Part shown: piece after piece, positions 7,858 to 15,058 of the stretch
Layout: each line of letters begins with the position of its first letter
Position numbering within the stretch: the first letter of the stretch is position 1
NCBI GenBank assembly: GCA_046733295.1
Contig: JBKPOY010000050.1
Location: 1 to 26,058 of the forward strand
Origin: 13-2-20CM-68-14 sp046733295
GTDB lineage: Bacteria > Actinomycetota > Thermoleophilia > Gaiellales > Gaiellaceae
DNA length: 26,058 bases
Reading direction: 5' to 3'
The notes under the pieces: generated by a model
Told to the model about the DNA's origin: nothing
The model's input: the letters and a program-made list of their open reading frames with translations, nothing else
The model's database searches: none
Position numbers and translations under genes: made by a program

Positions 7858-8786
7858 GCAGGCGCCTCCTACTCGCGGCGCCGCGCTCGTTCTGCGCCGG
7901 CGTCGATCGCGCGATCGAGATCGTCGAGCGTCTGCTCGAGCAGCACGGCCCGCCGGTCTACGTCCGCCATCAGATCGTCCACAACGAGCACGTCGTCCGC
8001 AGGCTCGAAGATCTCGGCGCCGTCTTCGTCGAGCACGAGAACGACATTCCCGCGGGCGAGATCTGCGTCCTCTCGGCCCATGGCGTCGCCCCGGCCGTCA
8101 AGGAGAACGCCGAGCGACGGGGGCTGCGCGTCGTCGACGCTGTCTGTCCCCTCGTTTCGAAGGTTCATGCGGAAGCGCGCCGGTACGCGGACAGCGGCCA
8201 CCTGGTCGCGCTCGTCGGACATGCAGACCACGTCGAGGTGATCGGCACCCGCGGCGAACGGCCCGACGCGACGGTGGTGATCGAATCCGCCGAGGACGCG
8301 GCGAAGCTGGACTCGAGCGGCCGGCCGGTCGCGGTGATCACGCAGACGACCCTTTCGCTCGACGACGTGGCGTCGACGGTCGACGCGCTCGGCGAGCGGT
8401 TCGGCGATCTCCGCCGGCCGGCCGCGGACGACATCTGCTACGCGACCCAGAACCGCCAGGACGCCGTCAAGAAGATGGTTCGGAAGGGCGCGAGCCTGAT
8501 CTTCGTGATCGGCTCCGAGACCAGCTCGAACGCGCAGCGGCTCGTCGAGGTCGCGCGTCTCCACGGAGCGGAGGCGATTCTCGTCGACGGGGAGACCGAG
8601 CTGGACGCCTCGCTCGTGCTCGGGCGGGAGACGATCGGGCTCACCGCCGGCGCCTCGACCCCGGAGGAGCTCGTCCAGGCGGTGGTCGCGAGGCTCGCCG
8701 CGCTCGGCTTCGAGGAGCTGCAGGAGATCGAGGTCGCCCGCGAAGACGTTCACTTCCGCCTTCCGACCGAGGTCGTGGCCCGATGA
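7854..8786 (+). CDS. ispH: 4-hydroxy-3-methylbut-2-enyl diphosphate reductase IspH
   Basis: IspH is the last enzyme of the MEP pathway, reducing HMBPP to IPP and DMAPP with a [4Fe-4S] cluster. The three cluster cysteines are Cys14 (RSFCAGVDRAI), Cys98 (DAVCPLVSK) and Cys195 (ICYATQNRQ). Substrate-site histidines are visible in IVHNEHV, LSAHGV and GHADHVEV, with TQTTLSLDD and LTAGASTPEE completing the family pattern. The 310 residues are full length. It starts at GTG 7854, overlapping the hpnG stop. Its place inside the hopanoid operon suggests precursor supply is coordinated with hopanoid output; whether another ispH copy exists elsewhere cannot be seen here. Confidence 0.95.
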   Translation: MSRRLLLAAPRSFCAGVDRAIEIVERLLEQHGPPVYVRHQIVHNEHVVRRLEDLGAVFVEHENDIPAGEICVLSAHGVAPAVKENAERRGLRVVDAVCPLVSKVHAEARRYADSGHLVALVGHADHVEVIGTRGERPDATVVIESAEDAAKLDSSGRPVAVITQTTLSLDDVASTVDALGERFGDLRRPAADDICYATQNRQDAVKKMVRKGASLIFVIGSETSSNAQRLVEVARLHGAEAILVDGETELDASLVLGRETIGLTAGASTPEELVQAVVARLAALGFEELQEIEVAREDVHFRLPTEVVAR

Positions 8787-9169
8787 CCTCGGTCGAGATT
8801 CCGTATTCGATCGCCTGCGCGCTTCCCTCGCTGACGGTGATCGACATCACGAACGACGTGGCGCACGAGCTCGACCACACCGCCTACTCCGACGGGATTG
8901 CGTTTGTCTGGCCCACCGAGCCGACCGGGCTCGTCCGTGTGAACGAGCGCGAGACGGGGTTCTTCGAGGATCTCGAGGACCTGCTTCGGCGGCTCGTCCC
9001 CCTCGAGGCGCCGGAACGCGAGCGCCTCGTTCGGCTGCTGCTCGGCCCGCGGACGGAGCAGATTCCGTTCCGGGACGCCCAACTCTGCCTCGGAACCTGG
9101 CAGCGCGTGCTGTTGCTCGGCTTCGACGGCTCGTCGCCGGGCGGCTGGTCCCTGACCACCGTCGGGTAG
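8783..9169 (+). CDS. Divergent YjbQ/UPF0047-like protein
   Basis: The 128 residues align by eye with YjbQ/UPF0047 (a small beta-barrel family linked to thiamine phosphate synthase activity): VIDITNDV, DGIAFVW, then VRVNERETGFFEDLEDLLRR, and the signature LCLGTWQRVLLLGFDG near the end. The family's conserved His-Thr-Ser/Thr segment is replaced by WPTEPTGL. The loop carrying the second conserved His (SHIK in E. coli YjbQ, from memory) is shortened and reads ERLVRLLLG. The known active-site residues therefore appear lost. The ATG overlaps the ispH stop by ATGA, so it belongs to the hopanoid operon as its last gene. The fold assignment is good; the function is open. Confidence 0.75.
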   Translation: MTSVEIPYSIACALPSLTVIDITNDVAHELDHTAYSDGIAFVWPTEPTGLVRVNERETGFFEDLEDLLRRLVPLEAPERERLVRLLLGPRTEQIPFRDAQLCLGTWQRVLLLGFDGSSPGGWSLTTVG

Positions 9170-9197
9170 CCGCCTTCAGCACCGCGGCCAACGGGAG

Positions 9198-9203
9198 TAC
9201 CAT
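9198..9203 (+). promoter_or_regulatory. Putative -10 box for leaderless membrane-protein gene
   Basis: TACCAT lies exactly seven bases before ATG 9211, so transcription would begin at or next to the start codon. A TTCAGC at 9175-9180 sits at a -35 distance (17-base spacer) but matches the consensus only weakly. There is no purine-rich ribosome binding site at normal distance. Confidence 0.45.
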
Positions 9204-9210
9204 CGGGACC

Positions 9211-9876
9211 ATGGCACGGGCGCGCCGCCACCAGCGCCTCTTCTCGGGCCTCGCATTCGGCCTGCTCGCACTGGCCGCTGAGCTCGTCGGGCGCAGCCTG
9301 ACCGGCCACCTCAATGTCGGCCGCCACGTCGGCGCGCCGAGCTACGTCGGCGCGGCCTACTACCCGTTCCTGCTCGCCGCGGTCAAGATCGGCATCGCGC
9401 TCCTGCTCGCGCGACTCGCGTGGAGGTTCGCGCGCGCGCACGCGGCAGCCAGGGCGGCCCGCCGCCTGCTGCTGCACGCCGGGACACGCCACTCGAGGCA
9501 GCTTCCGCGCGTGCGCTTCTCGCTCTCGCCCCGGCTCTGGCTCGCGTCCTTCGTCGTCACCGCCGTCTTCTATCTCGTGCAGGTGGACGCGGAGGCGCTC
9601 TCGGCCGGGGGCGCGCCGCTCCTGGATCCCTGGCTCCACACCTCGGCGCTACCGGTCTTCGCGGTTCTCGGCGTGCTCGTCGCGTTCGTCTGGGGCGTCG
9701 TCGCCGGCTGGCTCGCTGACTACGAGCGCTACGCCGAGGCGACGGTCGCTCGGGCGAACAGGGCAGCCGGCACCGGCGCGCTGCAGCTCGACCACAGGGT
9801 CGTCGACTCGCGCAACGCACCGCGGAAGCTCTTCGGGCTCTCCTTCGAGAGCCGGCCGCCGCCCGTTCTCGCCTAG
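9211..9876 (+). CDS. Four-helix membrane protein of unknown function
   Basis: I do not recognise the family. The 221 residues hold about four membrane segments: roughly residues 12-30 (GLAFGLLALAAELVG), 49-68 (YPFLLAAVKIGIALLLARLAW), 110-125 (LASFVVTAVFYLVQV) and 145-168 (SALPVFAVLGVLVAFVWGVVAG). The loop after the second helix is rich in Arg, Ala and His and should be cytoplasmic. It is followed on the same strand by two more small membrane proteins and copC-copD, so a role in metal handling or the respiratory membrane is possible, but this is only by neighbourhood. The ATG is preceded by a TACCAT box at seven bases, suggesting a leaderless message. Confidence 0.7.
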   Translation: MARARRHQRLFSGLAFGLLALAAELVGRSLTGHLNVGRHVGAPSYVGAAYYPFLLAAVKIGIALLLARLAWRFARAHAAARAARRLLLHAGTRHSRQLPRVRFSLSPRLWLASFVVTAVFYLVQVDAEALSAGGAPLLDPWLHTSALPVFAVLGVLVAFVWGVVAGWLADYERYAEATVARANRAAGTGALQLDHRVVDSRNAPRKLFGLSFESRPPPVLA

Positions 9877-9901
9877 CCCGCGCGCCGAGCGCCCGCGGGC
9901 T
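9875..9901 (+). terminator. Hairpin after the four-helix membrane protein gene
   Basis: AGCCCGCG (9875-9882) pairs with CGCGGGCT (9894-9901), an 8-bp stem with an 11-base loop that begins within the stop codon. The following bases, GTTGGTCTGG, are only slightly T-rich. It may partly separate this gene from the copper cluster. Confidence 0.35.
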
Positions 9902-9933
9902 GTTGGTCTGGCGTCGACCTCGCGGGAGGTGGA

Positions 9934-10221
9934 ATGGAGAGCCACTTGGCAACCGACGTCGCGGTCGAGCGCTCGCGAGAGCGGTCGCTTCGCGCCACGG
10001 CGATCAATCTGATCGGGCCGTTGACGATGCTCGGCGGCGTCACCTGGGCATTTCTGCAGCCGTACCGGCTGACGCTGCTGCATCCGCACGGGCAGGGCTT
10101 CTGGTGGCTGCTCGCTGAGCCGCCGCTCTATGTCGTTCTCGTCGGCCTCGGCTTCGCGCTGCTCGTCGCGCCGAACGTCGTCGCCGACCTGCAAGAGGCG
10201 GAGGATGCTGCCGAGAGCTGA
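9934..10221 (+). CDS. Small two-helix membrane protein
   Basis: This 95-residue protein has a charged N-terminus, then two hydrophobic segments: roughly residues 25-40 (INLIGPLTMLGGVTWAFL) and 64-85 (PPLYVVLVGLGFALLVAPNVV). They are joined by a loop with His and aromatic residues (LLHPHGQGFWW). A strong ribosome binding site, GGGAGGTGG, precedes ATG 9934. The last 17 bases overlap the next gene, so the two are almost certainly co-expressed with it and with copC-copD. No family is recognised. The His-containing extracytoplasmic loop would suit metal or heme contact, but this is speculation. Confidence 0.7.
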   Translation: MESHLATDVAVERSRERSLRATAINLIGPLTMLGGVTWAFLQPYRLTLLHPHGQGFWWLLAEPPLYVVLVGLGFALLVAPNVVADLQEAEDAAES

Positions 10222-10789
10222 ATTCGTCCACTGGTGGTTCGCCACCGGGTTCCTCGTCATCGGCGTCCTGCTGGTCGCCGAGGCGGTCGTCGGGACGGAG
10301 GTGTGGCGGCGGCGACCCTGGCGCGCCTACCTCTGGCCGAGCTTCCTGTTCCTGATGGGCGTTCTGATGTGGCCGGTGATGGTCTTCTACACCAACTCCA
10401 CGATCCACATGCTCGCCCACGGCTCGTGGGCGCAGGCGATGATGCTCGCCGGCGCGGCCGAGCTGGCGCTCGTCCGCGGAAAGGTCACGAATCCCTACTG
10501 GCGGCTCGCGACGGCGCTCGGGTTCGCGGTCTCGGGCGCCGCGATCCTGATCCACGAGCAGAACGGCTGGCTGTTCGCGCGCGCCGCATTCCTTCACCAC
10601 GCCATCGGCTGGACCGCGATGGTGGGCGCGGGCCTGCTGCTCCTACGGGCGTTCAGGCCGCGTTCGACGGTGTTGCAGGCCGGCGTCGCGCTCGTCTTCG
10701 TCGTGATCTCGGTCTTCCTGTTCTCCGACCGCGACACGGCGCCGATCTTCGGCCACATCTCGCCGCTCGCCGGGGAGCCGCGCCGATGA
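10205..10789 (+). CDS. His-rich multi-pass membrane protein next to copC-copD
   Basis: ATG 10205 is used because the longer frame from 10130 only repeats the preceding gene out of frame. The 194 residues contain about five to six membrane helices. Histidines sit in or near helices: FVHWWF at the N-terminus, STIHMLAHGSW near residue 66, LIHEQNGW near 120, and AFLHHAIGW near 133. Such in-membrane His pairs are typical of heme b or copper-binding membrane proteins. Its stop overlaps copC-copD by ATGA, so the two products are probably made together. I do not recognise a named family. A role in copper import or cytochrome oxidase assembly is a reasonable but untested inference. Confidence 0.7.
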   Translation: MLPRAEFVHWWFATGFLVIGVLLVAEAVVGTEVWRRRPWRAYLWPSFLFLMGVLMWPVMVFYTNSTIHMLAHGSWAQAMMLAGAAELALVRGKVTNPYWRLATALGFAVSGAAILIHEQNGWLFARAAFLHHAIGWTAMVGAGLLLLRAFRPRSTVLQAGVALVFVVISVFLFSDRDTAPIFGHISPLAGEPRR

Positions 10790-12099
10790 AGCTGCTCGTG
10801 CTCGGGTCGGCCCTTGTTGCCGTGCTCGCGCTGCCGACGACGGCGCTCGCGCATGCCAACCTGATCAAGACTTCCCCGAGCTATCGCGAGCGCCTCCAGA
10901 CGGGGCCGCGGTCGGTCGCGCTTGTCTTCGACCAGGCCGTCGAGGCGGAGCCGAACGCGATCGGGGTTACGAACGCATTCGGCAAGAAAGTGTCGCGGCG
11001 GGCCCGTGCGAGCGGCGTGCGGGTCGAGGTGCCCTTGCGGCAGCTCGGCCGAGGCGCCTACACGGTGCGCTGGCACGTCCTTTCGAAGGACGGCCACGTC
11101 GTCTCAGGTGTCTTCACCTTCGGCGTCCGGGTGAACGCCCCGCCGCCGACCGAGGCCTACGGCGCCTCGGGGCCGACGCAGACCGAGCACGTCGTCCGCT
11201 GGGCGTACTTCCTCGGGCTCGCGCTTTTGATCGGGGGCATGGGCTTCAGGCTCCTGGTCGTCCGCAAGGAGCTGCCGCCGCCGGCCGAGAAGCGCTTCTT
11301 CCTCCTGGCCGCGATCGGCGCGGCGGCGACCCTCGAGGTCGGCATCCTCGCGTTCCTGTTGCGGGCGGAGGACGCACTCCAGCTTCCGTTCGAGCGACTG
11401 CTCTACGGCGACCTCTCGTCGATCGCGGGCGGGACGCGCTTCGGCGCGGCCTTTATCGCGATGACGCTCGGCTTCGCTCTCGTGGCGGCCTTTCTCTTCC
11501 TCGCGTGGCTGACCGATCGGCGCTCACTGCTCTGGCCGGCGTTTGTGCTTGCGCTCGGCTTCGCCTCGGGACTCTCCCTCTCGGGCCACTCGGCGGTCGA
11601 CCCGGGCTCGTCGTGGGTCTCGGCCTTCGCCGACTGGCTGCACCTCTGCGCCGCGGCGCTCTGGGTCGGCGGCCTCGTCCAGCTCGCTTTCGTCGTCTGG
11701 CCGAAGGCGCCCGCGCTCCGCCGCGAGGCGTTCCTGCGCTTCTCGCGCCTGGCATCCGCGTTGATCGTGGTGCTGCTCGCCGCCGGGCTCTACCTGAGCA
11801 TCGTCCGGCTGCCCGAGCTGAACGATCTCTGGAGCGAGGGCTACGGCCGCGTCCTCCTCGTCAAGCTCGCCCTCGTCGCGCTCGCGCTCACGTGGGGCGC
11901 GGTGCACCATTTCGTGGCGCGGCCGGTCCTGGAGAGGGGCGGCGGCGGCGGGCCGATCCTCTCGCGTCTGCCGCGCAGCCTCGCCGGCGAGAGCGCGGTC
12001 GGCATCGCGATCCTGCTCGTCGCGGCCGTGCTCGTCGACTCGAAGCCGCCGCCGCGGCCCACGTCACCCGCGCCGACGGCGGTCGGTGTTCGGCGCTAG
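10786..12099 (+). CDS. Copper-resistance CopC-CopD fusion protein
   Basis: The 437 residues start with a signal peptide (hydrophobic residues 3-20, cleavage ALA before His23). The mature end HANLIKTSP and WHVLSKDGHVVSGVFTFGV form the CopC domain (to about residue 115). His23, Asp102 and His104 match the known Cu(II) site (free amino-terminal His, Asp and His). A linker leads into a CopD-type domain of about eight helices. It includes ADWLHLCAAALWVGGL (His and aromatics), the usual metal-conducting helix, and RPVLERG in a late loop. Such fusions import or distribute copper at the membrane; a resistance role is also proposed for the family. It starts at ATG 10786, overlapping the upstream gene by ATGA. 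Confidence 0.9.
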   Translation: MKLLVLGSALVAVLALPTTALAHANLIKTSPSYRERLQTGPRSVALVFDQAVEAEPNAIGVTNAFGKKVSRRARASGVRVEVPLRQLGRGAYTVRWHVLSKDGHVVSGVFTFGVRVNAPPPTEAYGASGPTQTEHVVRWAYFLGLALLIGGMGFRLLVVRKELPPPAEKRFFLLAAIGAAATLEVGILAFLLRAEDALQLPFERLLYGDLSSIAGGTRFGAAFIAMTLGFALVAAFLFLAWLTDRRSLLWPAFVLALGFASGLSLSGHSAVDPGSSWVSAFADWLHLCAAALWVGGLVQLAFVVWPKAPALRREAFLRFSRLASALIVVLLAAGLYLSIVRLPELNDLWSEGYGRVLLVKLALVALALTWGAVHHFVARPVLERGGGGGPILSRLPRSLAGESAVGIAILLVAAVLVDSKPPPRPTSPAPTAVGVRR

Positions 12100-12105
12100 C
12101 CCGAA

Positions 12106-12189
12106 CTAGGAGGGTCCGCCGCCGTTGCCGGTCCCCCACATGCCGCTCATCCGCACGCCGCAGCTCTCGCCACGTCCGATTCTCGCCAT
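12106..12189 (-). CDS. Possible 27-residue micro-ORF below the VSWGD-repeat gene
   Basis: This is a possible micro-gene. ATG at 12189 follows GAGAGAGGGAG with a short spacer, a pattern like the ribosome binding site of the gene above it. It encodes 27 residues ending in GMWGTGNGGGPS, with a single Cys at residue 10 and a Gly/Met-rich tail, and stops at TAG 12108-12106, six bases from the convergent copC-copD stop. It shares the strand with the secreted-repeat gene 58 bases upstream and has no hydrophobic segment. It could be chance, since such short ORFs are common. Against chance are the good ribosome site and the clean position between two stops. No family is recognised. Confidence 0.35.
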   Translation of the reverse strand: MARIGRGESCGVRMSGMWGTGNGGGPS

Positions 12190-12208
12190 GGTCTCCCTCT
12201 CTCCACGC

Positions 12209-12224
12209 CGTCCCGGGCGGGACG
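12209..12224 (-). other. GC hairpin between VSWGD-repeat gene and micro-ORF
   Basis: CGTCCC (12209-12214) pairs with GGGACG (12219-12224) around a four-base loop. It lies in the 58-base gap after the secreted-repeat gene and before the micro-ORF's ribosome site. It may reduce read-through or set relative expression, if the micro-ORF is real. Confidence 0.3.
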
Positions 12225-12247
12225 CACTGGTTGTCGAATACGCCGGC

Positions 12248-12508
12248 CTAGTAGGAGTCGGCCCAGGAGACGTCGCCCCAGGAGACGTCGCCCCACGAAA
12301 CCGCGTCGACCGACTTCGGCGCCAACGTGCTGACGTCCACGATCATCGACGTGTTCTGCGTGATCGTGATCGACCGGCTGTTGCTCGCCGCTCCCGCGAC
12401 TGCCGGAGCCGAGAGGGCCAATGCGCATACGAGCGCCGTGACCCCTCCGACGACCCGGGCCCGCTTCGGCAGGCGCCGTCCCATCTGATTGCCCTCGTGC
12501 TTGGTCAT
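12248..12508 (-). CDS. Small secreted protein with C-terminal VSWGD repeats
   Basis: An 86-residue protein. Residues 11-19 are basic (RRLPKRARV), then a hydrophobic run of about 17 residues (VTALVCALALSAPAVAG) and a likely cleavage after AGA or AGAA, giving a mature product of about 45 residues. The mature part is Ser/Thr-rich and then ends in VSWGD-VSWGD-VSWAD-SY (residues 70-86). The start ATG at 12508 is preceded by GAGGGAGAAGGGG, a strong ribosome site; Met9 is a weaker alternative. I recognise no family. SWxD-type tails occur, from memory, at the end of some secreted bacterial proteins such as subtilases, where their job is unclear. A ribosomally made, modified peptide is conceivable, but no modifying enzyme is next to it. 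Confidence 0.75.
   Translation of the reverse strand: MTKHEGNQMGRRLPKRARVVGGVTALVCALALSAPAVAGAASNSRSITITQNTSMIVDVSTLAPKSVDAVSWGDVSWGDVSWADSY
12262..12291 (-). repeat. Two perfect 15-bp tandem repeats in the coding sequence
   Basis: Positions 12262-12276 and 12277-12291 are identical 15-mers (CCCAGGAGACGTCGC on the plus strand), and a third, degenerate unit starts at 12292. They encode the VSWGD repeats, so their length is a codon multiple. Identical codons in both copies imply a recent duplication or repeat slippage. Confidence 0.85.
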
Positions 12509-12648
12509 ACCCCTTCTCCCTCTTCCGACCGCGCTGGTTGCGCGGTACCGCAGTGACAGTCGGGACGGTAGACCCGCGCCGCTGCCGACTCATCACCCTT
12601 TGGGGGGAGGGCGTCCGAAGTTCACTCGAACGAGGGATCGAGCGTGCG

Positions 12649-12654
12649 TAGACT
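12649..12654 (+). promoter_or_regulatory. Putative -10 box for a leaderless kynureninase gene
   Basis: TAGACT lies exactly seven bases before GTG 12662. If it is the -10 element, the message begins at GTG 12662 and the upstream in-frame GTG 12644 is not the start, as it would lie 5' of the transcript. Confidence 0.4.
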
Positions 12655-12661
12655 CGCCGCC

Positions 12662-13822
12662 GTGGCCGACCTGGCGGGCTTTCGCGATCGCTTTCCGATC
12701 CTCGAGCGAACGACCTACCTGATCAACCACTCGCTCGGCGCGATGCCGGCCGCGGCCGAGGATCGGCTCCTTGACTACGCGCGCGAGTGGCGCGAGCGCG
12801 GCGTCCGGGCGTGGGAGGAGGGATGGTGGGAGACCTCGATGACCGTCGGAGACCAGCTCGGGCGGATCATCGGCGCGCCGGCGGGCTCGACGGTGATGCA
12901 CCAGAACGTCGCGGTCGCCCAGGCGGTCGTGCTGTCGTGCTTCGCCTTCGAGGCGCCCCGGAACCGGATCGTCTTCGGCGAGGGCGAGTTCCCTTCGGTG
13001 CGCTACCTGTACCAGGCCCAGCGGCGCCGGGGTGCCGAGATCGAGATCGTCGGCGACGCCGCCGCGGTGCTCGCCGCGATCGACGAGCGGACTCTCCTTG
13101 TCCCGATCAGCCACGTTCTGTTCAAGACCGGAGAGATCCAGGACGTGGAGGCGATCGTCGCGCGCGCGCACGAGGTGGGTGCCCTCGTCGTCCTCGACGC
13201 CTACCAGTCCGTGGGCACCGTCCCGCTCGACGTGACGGCGCTCGACGTCGACTTCGCGGTCGGCGGCAGCGTGAAATGGCTGTGCGGCGGCCCCGGGGCC
13301 GGCTGGCTCTACGTCCGGCCCGATCTGGCCGAGCGGCTCGAGCCGACCGTCACCGGCTGGCAGGCGCACGCACGTCCGTTCGCGTTCGAAGGGGAGCACG
13401 AGTACACCGAGGGCTCGGCAAGGTTCCTGACCGGCACGCCCAACGTGCCGGCGCTCTACGCGGCGACCGCCGGCTACGACGCGGTCGAGGAGGCGGGCGT
13501 CGAGCGGATCCGCGAGCACTCGACGCGCCAGACCGCGCTCCTCTTCGACGTCCTCGGCGGGGCCGGGTTCGAGATCGCGAGCCCGCGAGACCCGTCGCGC
13601 CGGGGCGGCACCGTCGTCGTGCGGACGCCCGAGTTCGAGGCGGTTTACCGCGAGCTCGACGCGCGCGACATCGTCTGCGACTTCCGGCCCGATGTCGGGA
13701 TCCGGCTGGGGCCGCACTTCTACAACACGGACGAGGAGGTGCGCTCCGCGGCCGAGCAGATCGTGGAGATCGTCGAGACCCGAGCCTACGAGCGCCACCT
13801 CGGCGCTGCGGCCTCCTCGTAG
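12662..13822 (+). CDS. Kynureninase-like PLP enzyme (aminotransferase class V fold)
   Basis: Kynureninase cleaves kynurenine to anthranilate and alanine in tryptophan breakdown. The protein shows YLINHSLGAMP near the N-terminus and the paired segments LDAYQSVGTVPLDV (Asp at the PLP ring). These are followed by AVGGSVKWLCGGPGAGWLYV, in which Lys205 (numbering from 12662) is the Schiff-base lysine, and by GWQAHARPFAFE and RFLTGTPNVPALYA. These match kynureninase better than cysteine desulfurase. GTG 12662 is preferred because a TAGACT box sits seven bases upstream; GTG 12644 would add six residues. No other kynurenine-pathway gene is nearby, so the true substrate is not certain. Its 3' end lies three bases from the convergent peptidase stop. 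Confidence 0.8.
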   Translation: MADLAGFRDRFPILERTTYLINHSLGAMPAAAEDRLLDYAREWRERGVRAWEEGWWETSMTVGDQLGRIIGAPAGSTVMHQNVAVAQAVVLSCFAFEAPRNRIVFGEGEFPSVRYLYQAQRRRGAEIEIVGDAAAVLAAIDERTLLVPISHVLFKTGEIQDVEAIVARAHEVGALVVLDAYQSVGTVPLDVTALDVDFAVGGSVKWLCGGPGAGWLYVRPDLAERLEPTVTGWQAHARPFAFEGEHEYTEGSARFLTGTPNVPALYAATAGYDAVEEAGVERIREHSTRQTALLFDVLGGAGFEIASPRDPSRRGGTVVVRTPEFEAVYRELDARDIVCDFRPDVGIRLGPHFYNTDEEVRSAAEQIVEIVETRAYERHLGAAASS

Positions 13823-13825
13823 GAG

Positions 13826-15049
13826 CTACTCAAGGACCCAGGCGTCGTCCCGGATGATCGGGACGCGCGCGCCTCCGGCCTCGATCCCCTCGACGGAGAC
13901 CTCCGGCCCGCCGATCATCGCGTCCTGATGGACGCCGGAGACGTTGAACCCCAGCTCCTCGCGGGCCGCCGGGTCGTCGGGTACGCCGGGGAGCGTGGCG
14001 CTGTAGGCGTGGCCCCAGGCGATGTGCGAGGCCGCGTTCTCGTCGAGCAGTAGGTCGCCGAACACGAGGTTCGCCTGCCCGACCGGGGACGAGCCGTCGA
14101 CGAGCGCGACCTCGCCGAGCCGGTTCCCGCCGTTGTCCGCACCCATCTGGGCCCGCACGGCCTCGGCCCCTCTCGTCGCGCTCACCTCGACCACCCGGCC
14201 TTGCTCGAACCGAAGCTCCAGGCCCTCGACGACGCCGCCGCCCGTGAGAAGCTGCGGCCGCGTCATCCGCGCCGTGCCCTCGACCCTGCGGAAGTCGGGC
14301 GTCGTGAAGACCTCCTCGGACGGAATGTTCACGAACGCGGACCGGCCGCTGACCGTGTCGAACTGGGCCGAGATCCAGTGGGAGCCGGGGATCAGGCCGA
14401 CGCGGAGATCGGTGCCGGGCCCCGCGAAGTGAAGCGCGTCGAACCCGCGCTCCTCGAGCGCTCGAGCGCGCACGTCGAGCGTCTCGACGTGCCGGGCCCA
14501 GGCCTCGATCGGATCCGGCTCGTCCAGCCGGAGAATGGGGATCAGCGCGTCCCACAGCCGCGCGAGATCGGGCTCGCCGAAGAGTCGTTCCGCCCAGCCG
14601 GCCGTCGGGCAGGGGACGATCGTCCAGTTCACGCGCCGGCTCTCGACGAGCTCGAGGATGGCCGGCACGAGGGGCATCGGGTCGCGGCCGACCCGCTCCG
14701 GGTCGAGATCGTCGAACAGGGTCAGATCCGGGTCGCCGGTGATGGTGACCGAGGCGGCCTCGTTCTCGACCGCCTCCGTGATCGAGCGGTTGAACCAGTC
14801 GGGAATGAAGCCGAGCGACTCCTCCGGCGCGTGGAGCAGGCGCGCCCGCTTGACGTGCGCGTCCCAGTAGATCGCCGAGACGTAGTGCGCACCGGTTCGG
14901 TAGGCCTCGTCGGCGATCAGGCGGGCGAGCGGCGCGTGCTCCAGGTCGAGGGCGAAGACGACGACATCCTGGCCCGGCGCCACGTTCGCGCCCACGCGAA
15001 CGGCGAGCTGCGCCACGCGGCGCTCCAGCTCGGCGAACCGGTCCTCCAT
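13826..15049 (-). CDS. M29 family metallo-aminopeptidase (AmpS type)
   Basis: A 407-residue cytosolic aminopeptidase with a two-metal site. The known M29 ligands can all be assigned: Glu246 in NIPSEEVFTTPD, Glu313 in RLGEVALVD, His342 in SHIAWG, Tyr349, His374 and Asp376 in VHQDAMIGG. The spacing agrees to within a few residues with thermophile AmpS/AmpT numbering as I remember it. Family members remove N-terminal residues with broad specificity. The ATG lies nine bases after the DUF72 stop on the same strand with no ribosome site. A TAGGGT six bases before the ATG, including the DUF72 stop, might drive a separate leaderless message, or the genes may simply be co-transcribed. Confidence 0.92.
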   Translation of the reverse strand: MEDRFAELERRVAQLAVRVGANVAPGQDVVVFALDLEHAPLARLIADEAYRTGAHYVSAIYWDAHVKRARLLHAPEESLGFIPDWFNRSITEAVENEAASVTITGDPDLTLFDDLDPERVGRDPMPLVPAILELVESRRVNWTIVPCPTAGWAERLFGEPDLARLWDALIPILRLDEPDPIEAWARHVETLDVRARALEERGFDALHFAGPGTDLRVGLIPGSHWISAQFDTVSGRSAFVNIPSEEVFTTPDFRRVEGTARMTRPQLLTGGGVVEGLELRFEQGRVVEVSATRGAEAVRAQMGADNGGNRLGEVALVDGSSPVGQANLVFGDLLLDENAASHIAWGHAYSATLPGVPDDPAAREELGFNVSGVHQDAMIGGPEVSVEGIEAGGARVPIIRDDAWVLE

Positions 15050-15058
15050 CGCGCGACC

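Noticed and set aside
12262..12300. Tandem 15-bp units considered as a CRISPR or satellite array
   Set aside because: Only two full units without spacers, and they are in-frame codons of a secreted protein.
12125..12556. 143-codon plus-strand frame over the VSWGD-repeat gene
   Set aside because: It begins without a ribosome site and reads the complement of the repeat gene, which has a signal peptide and strong ribosome site on the other strand.
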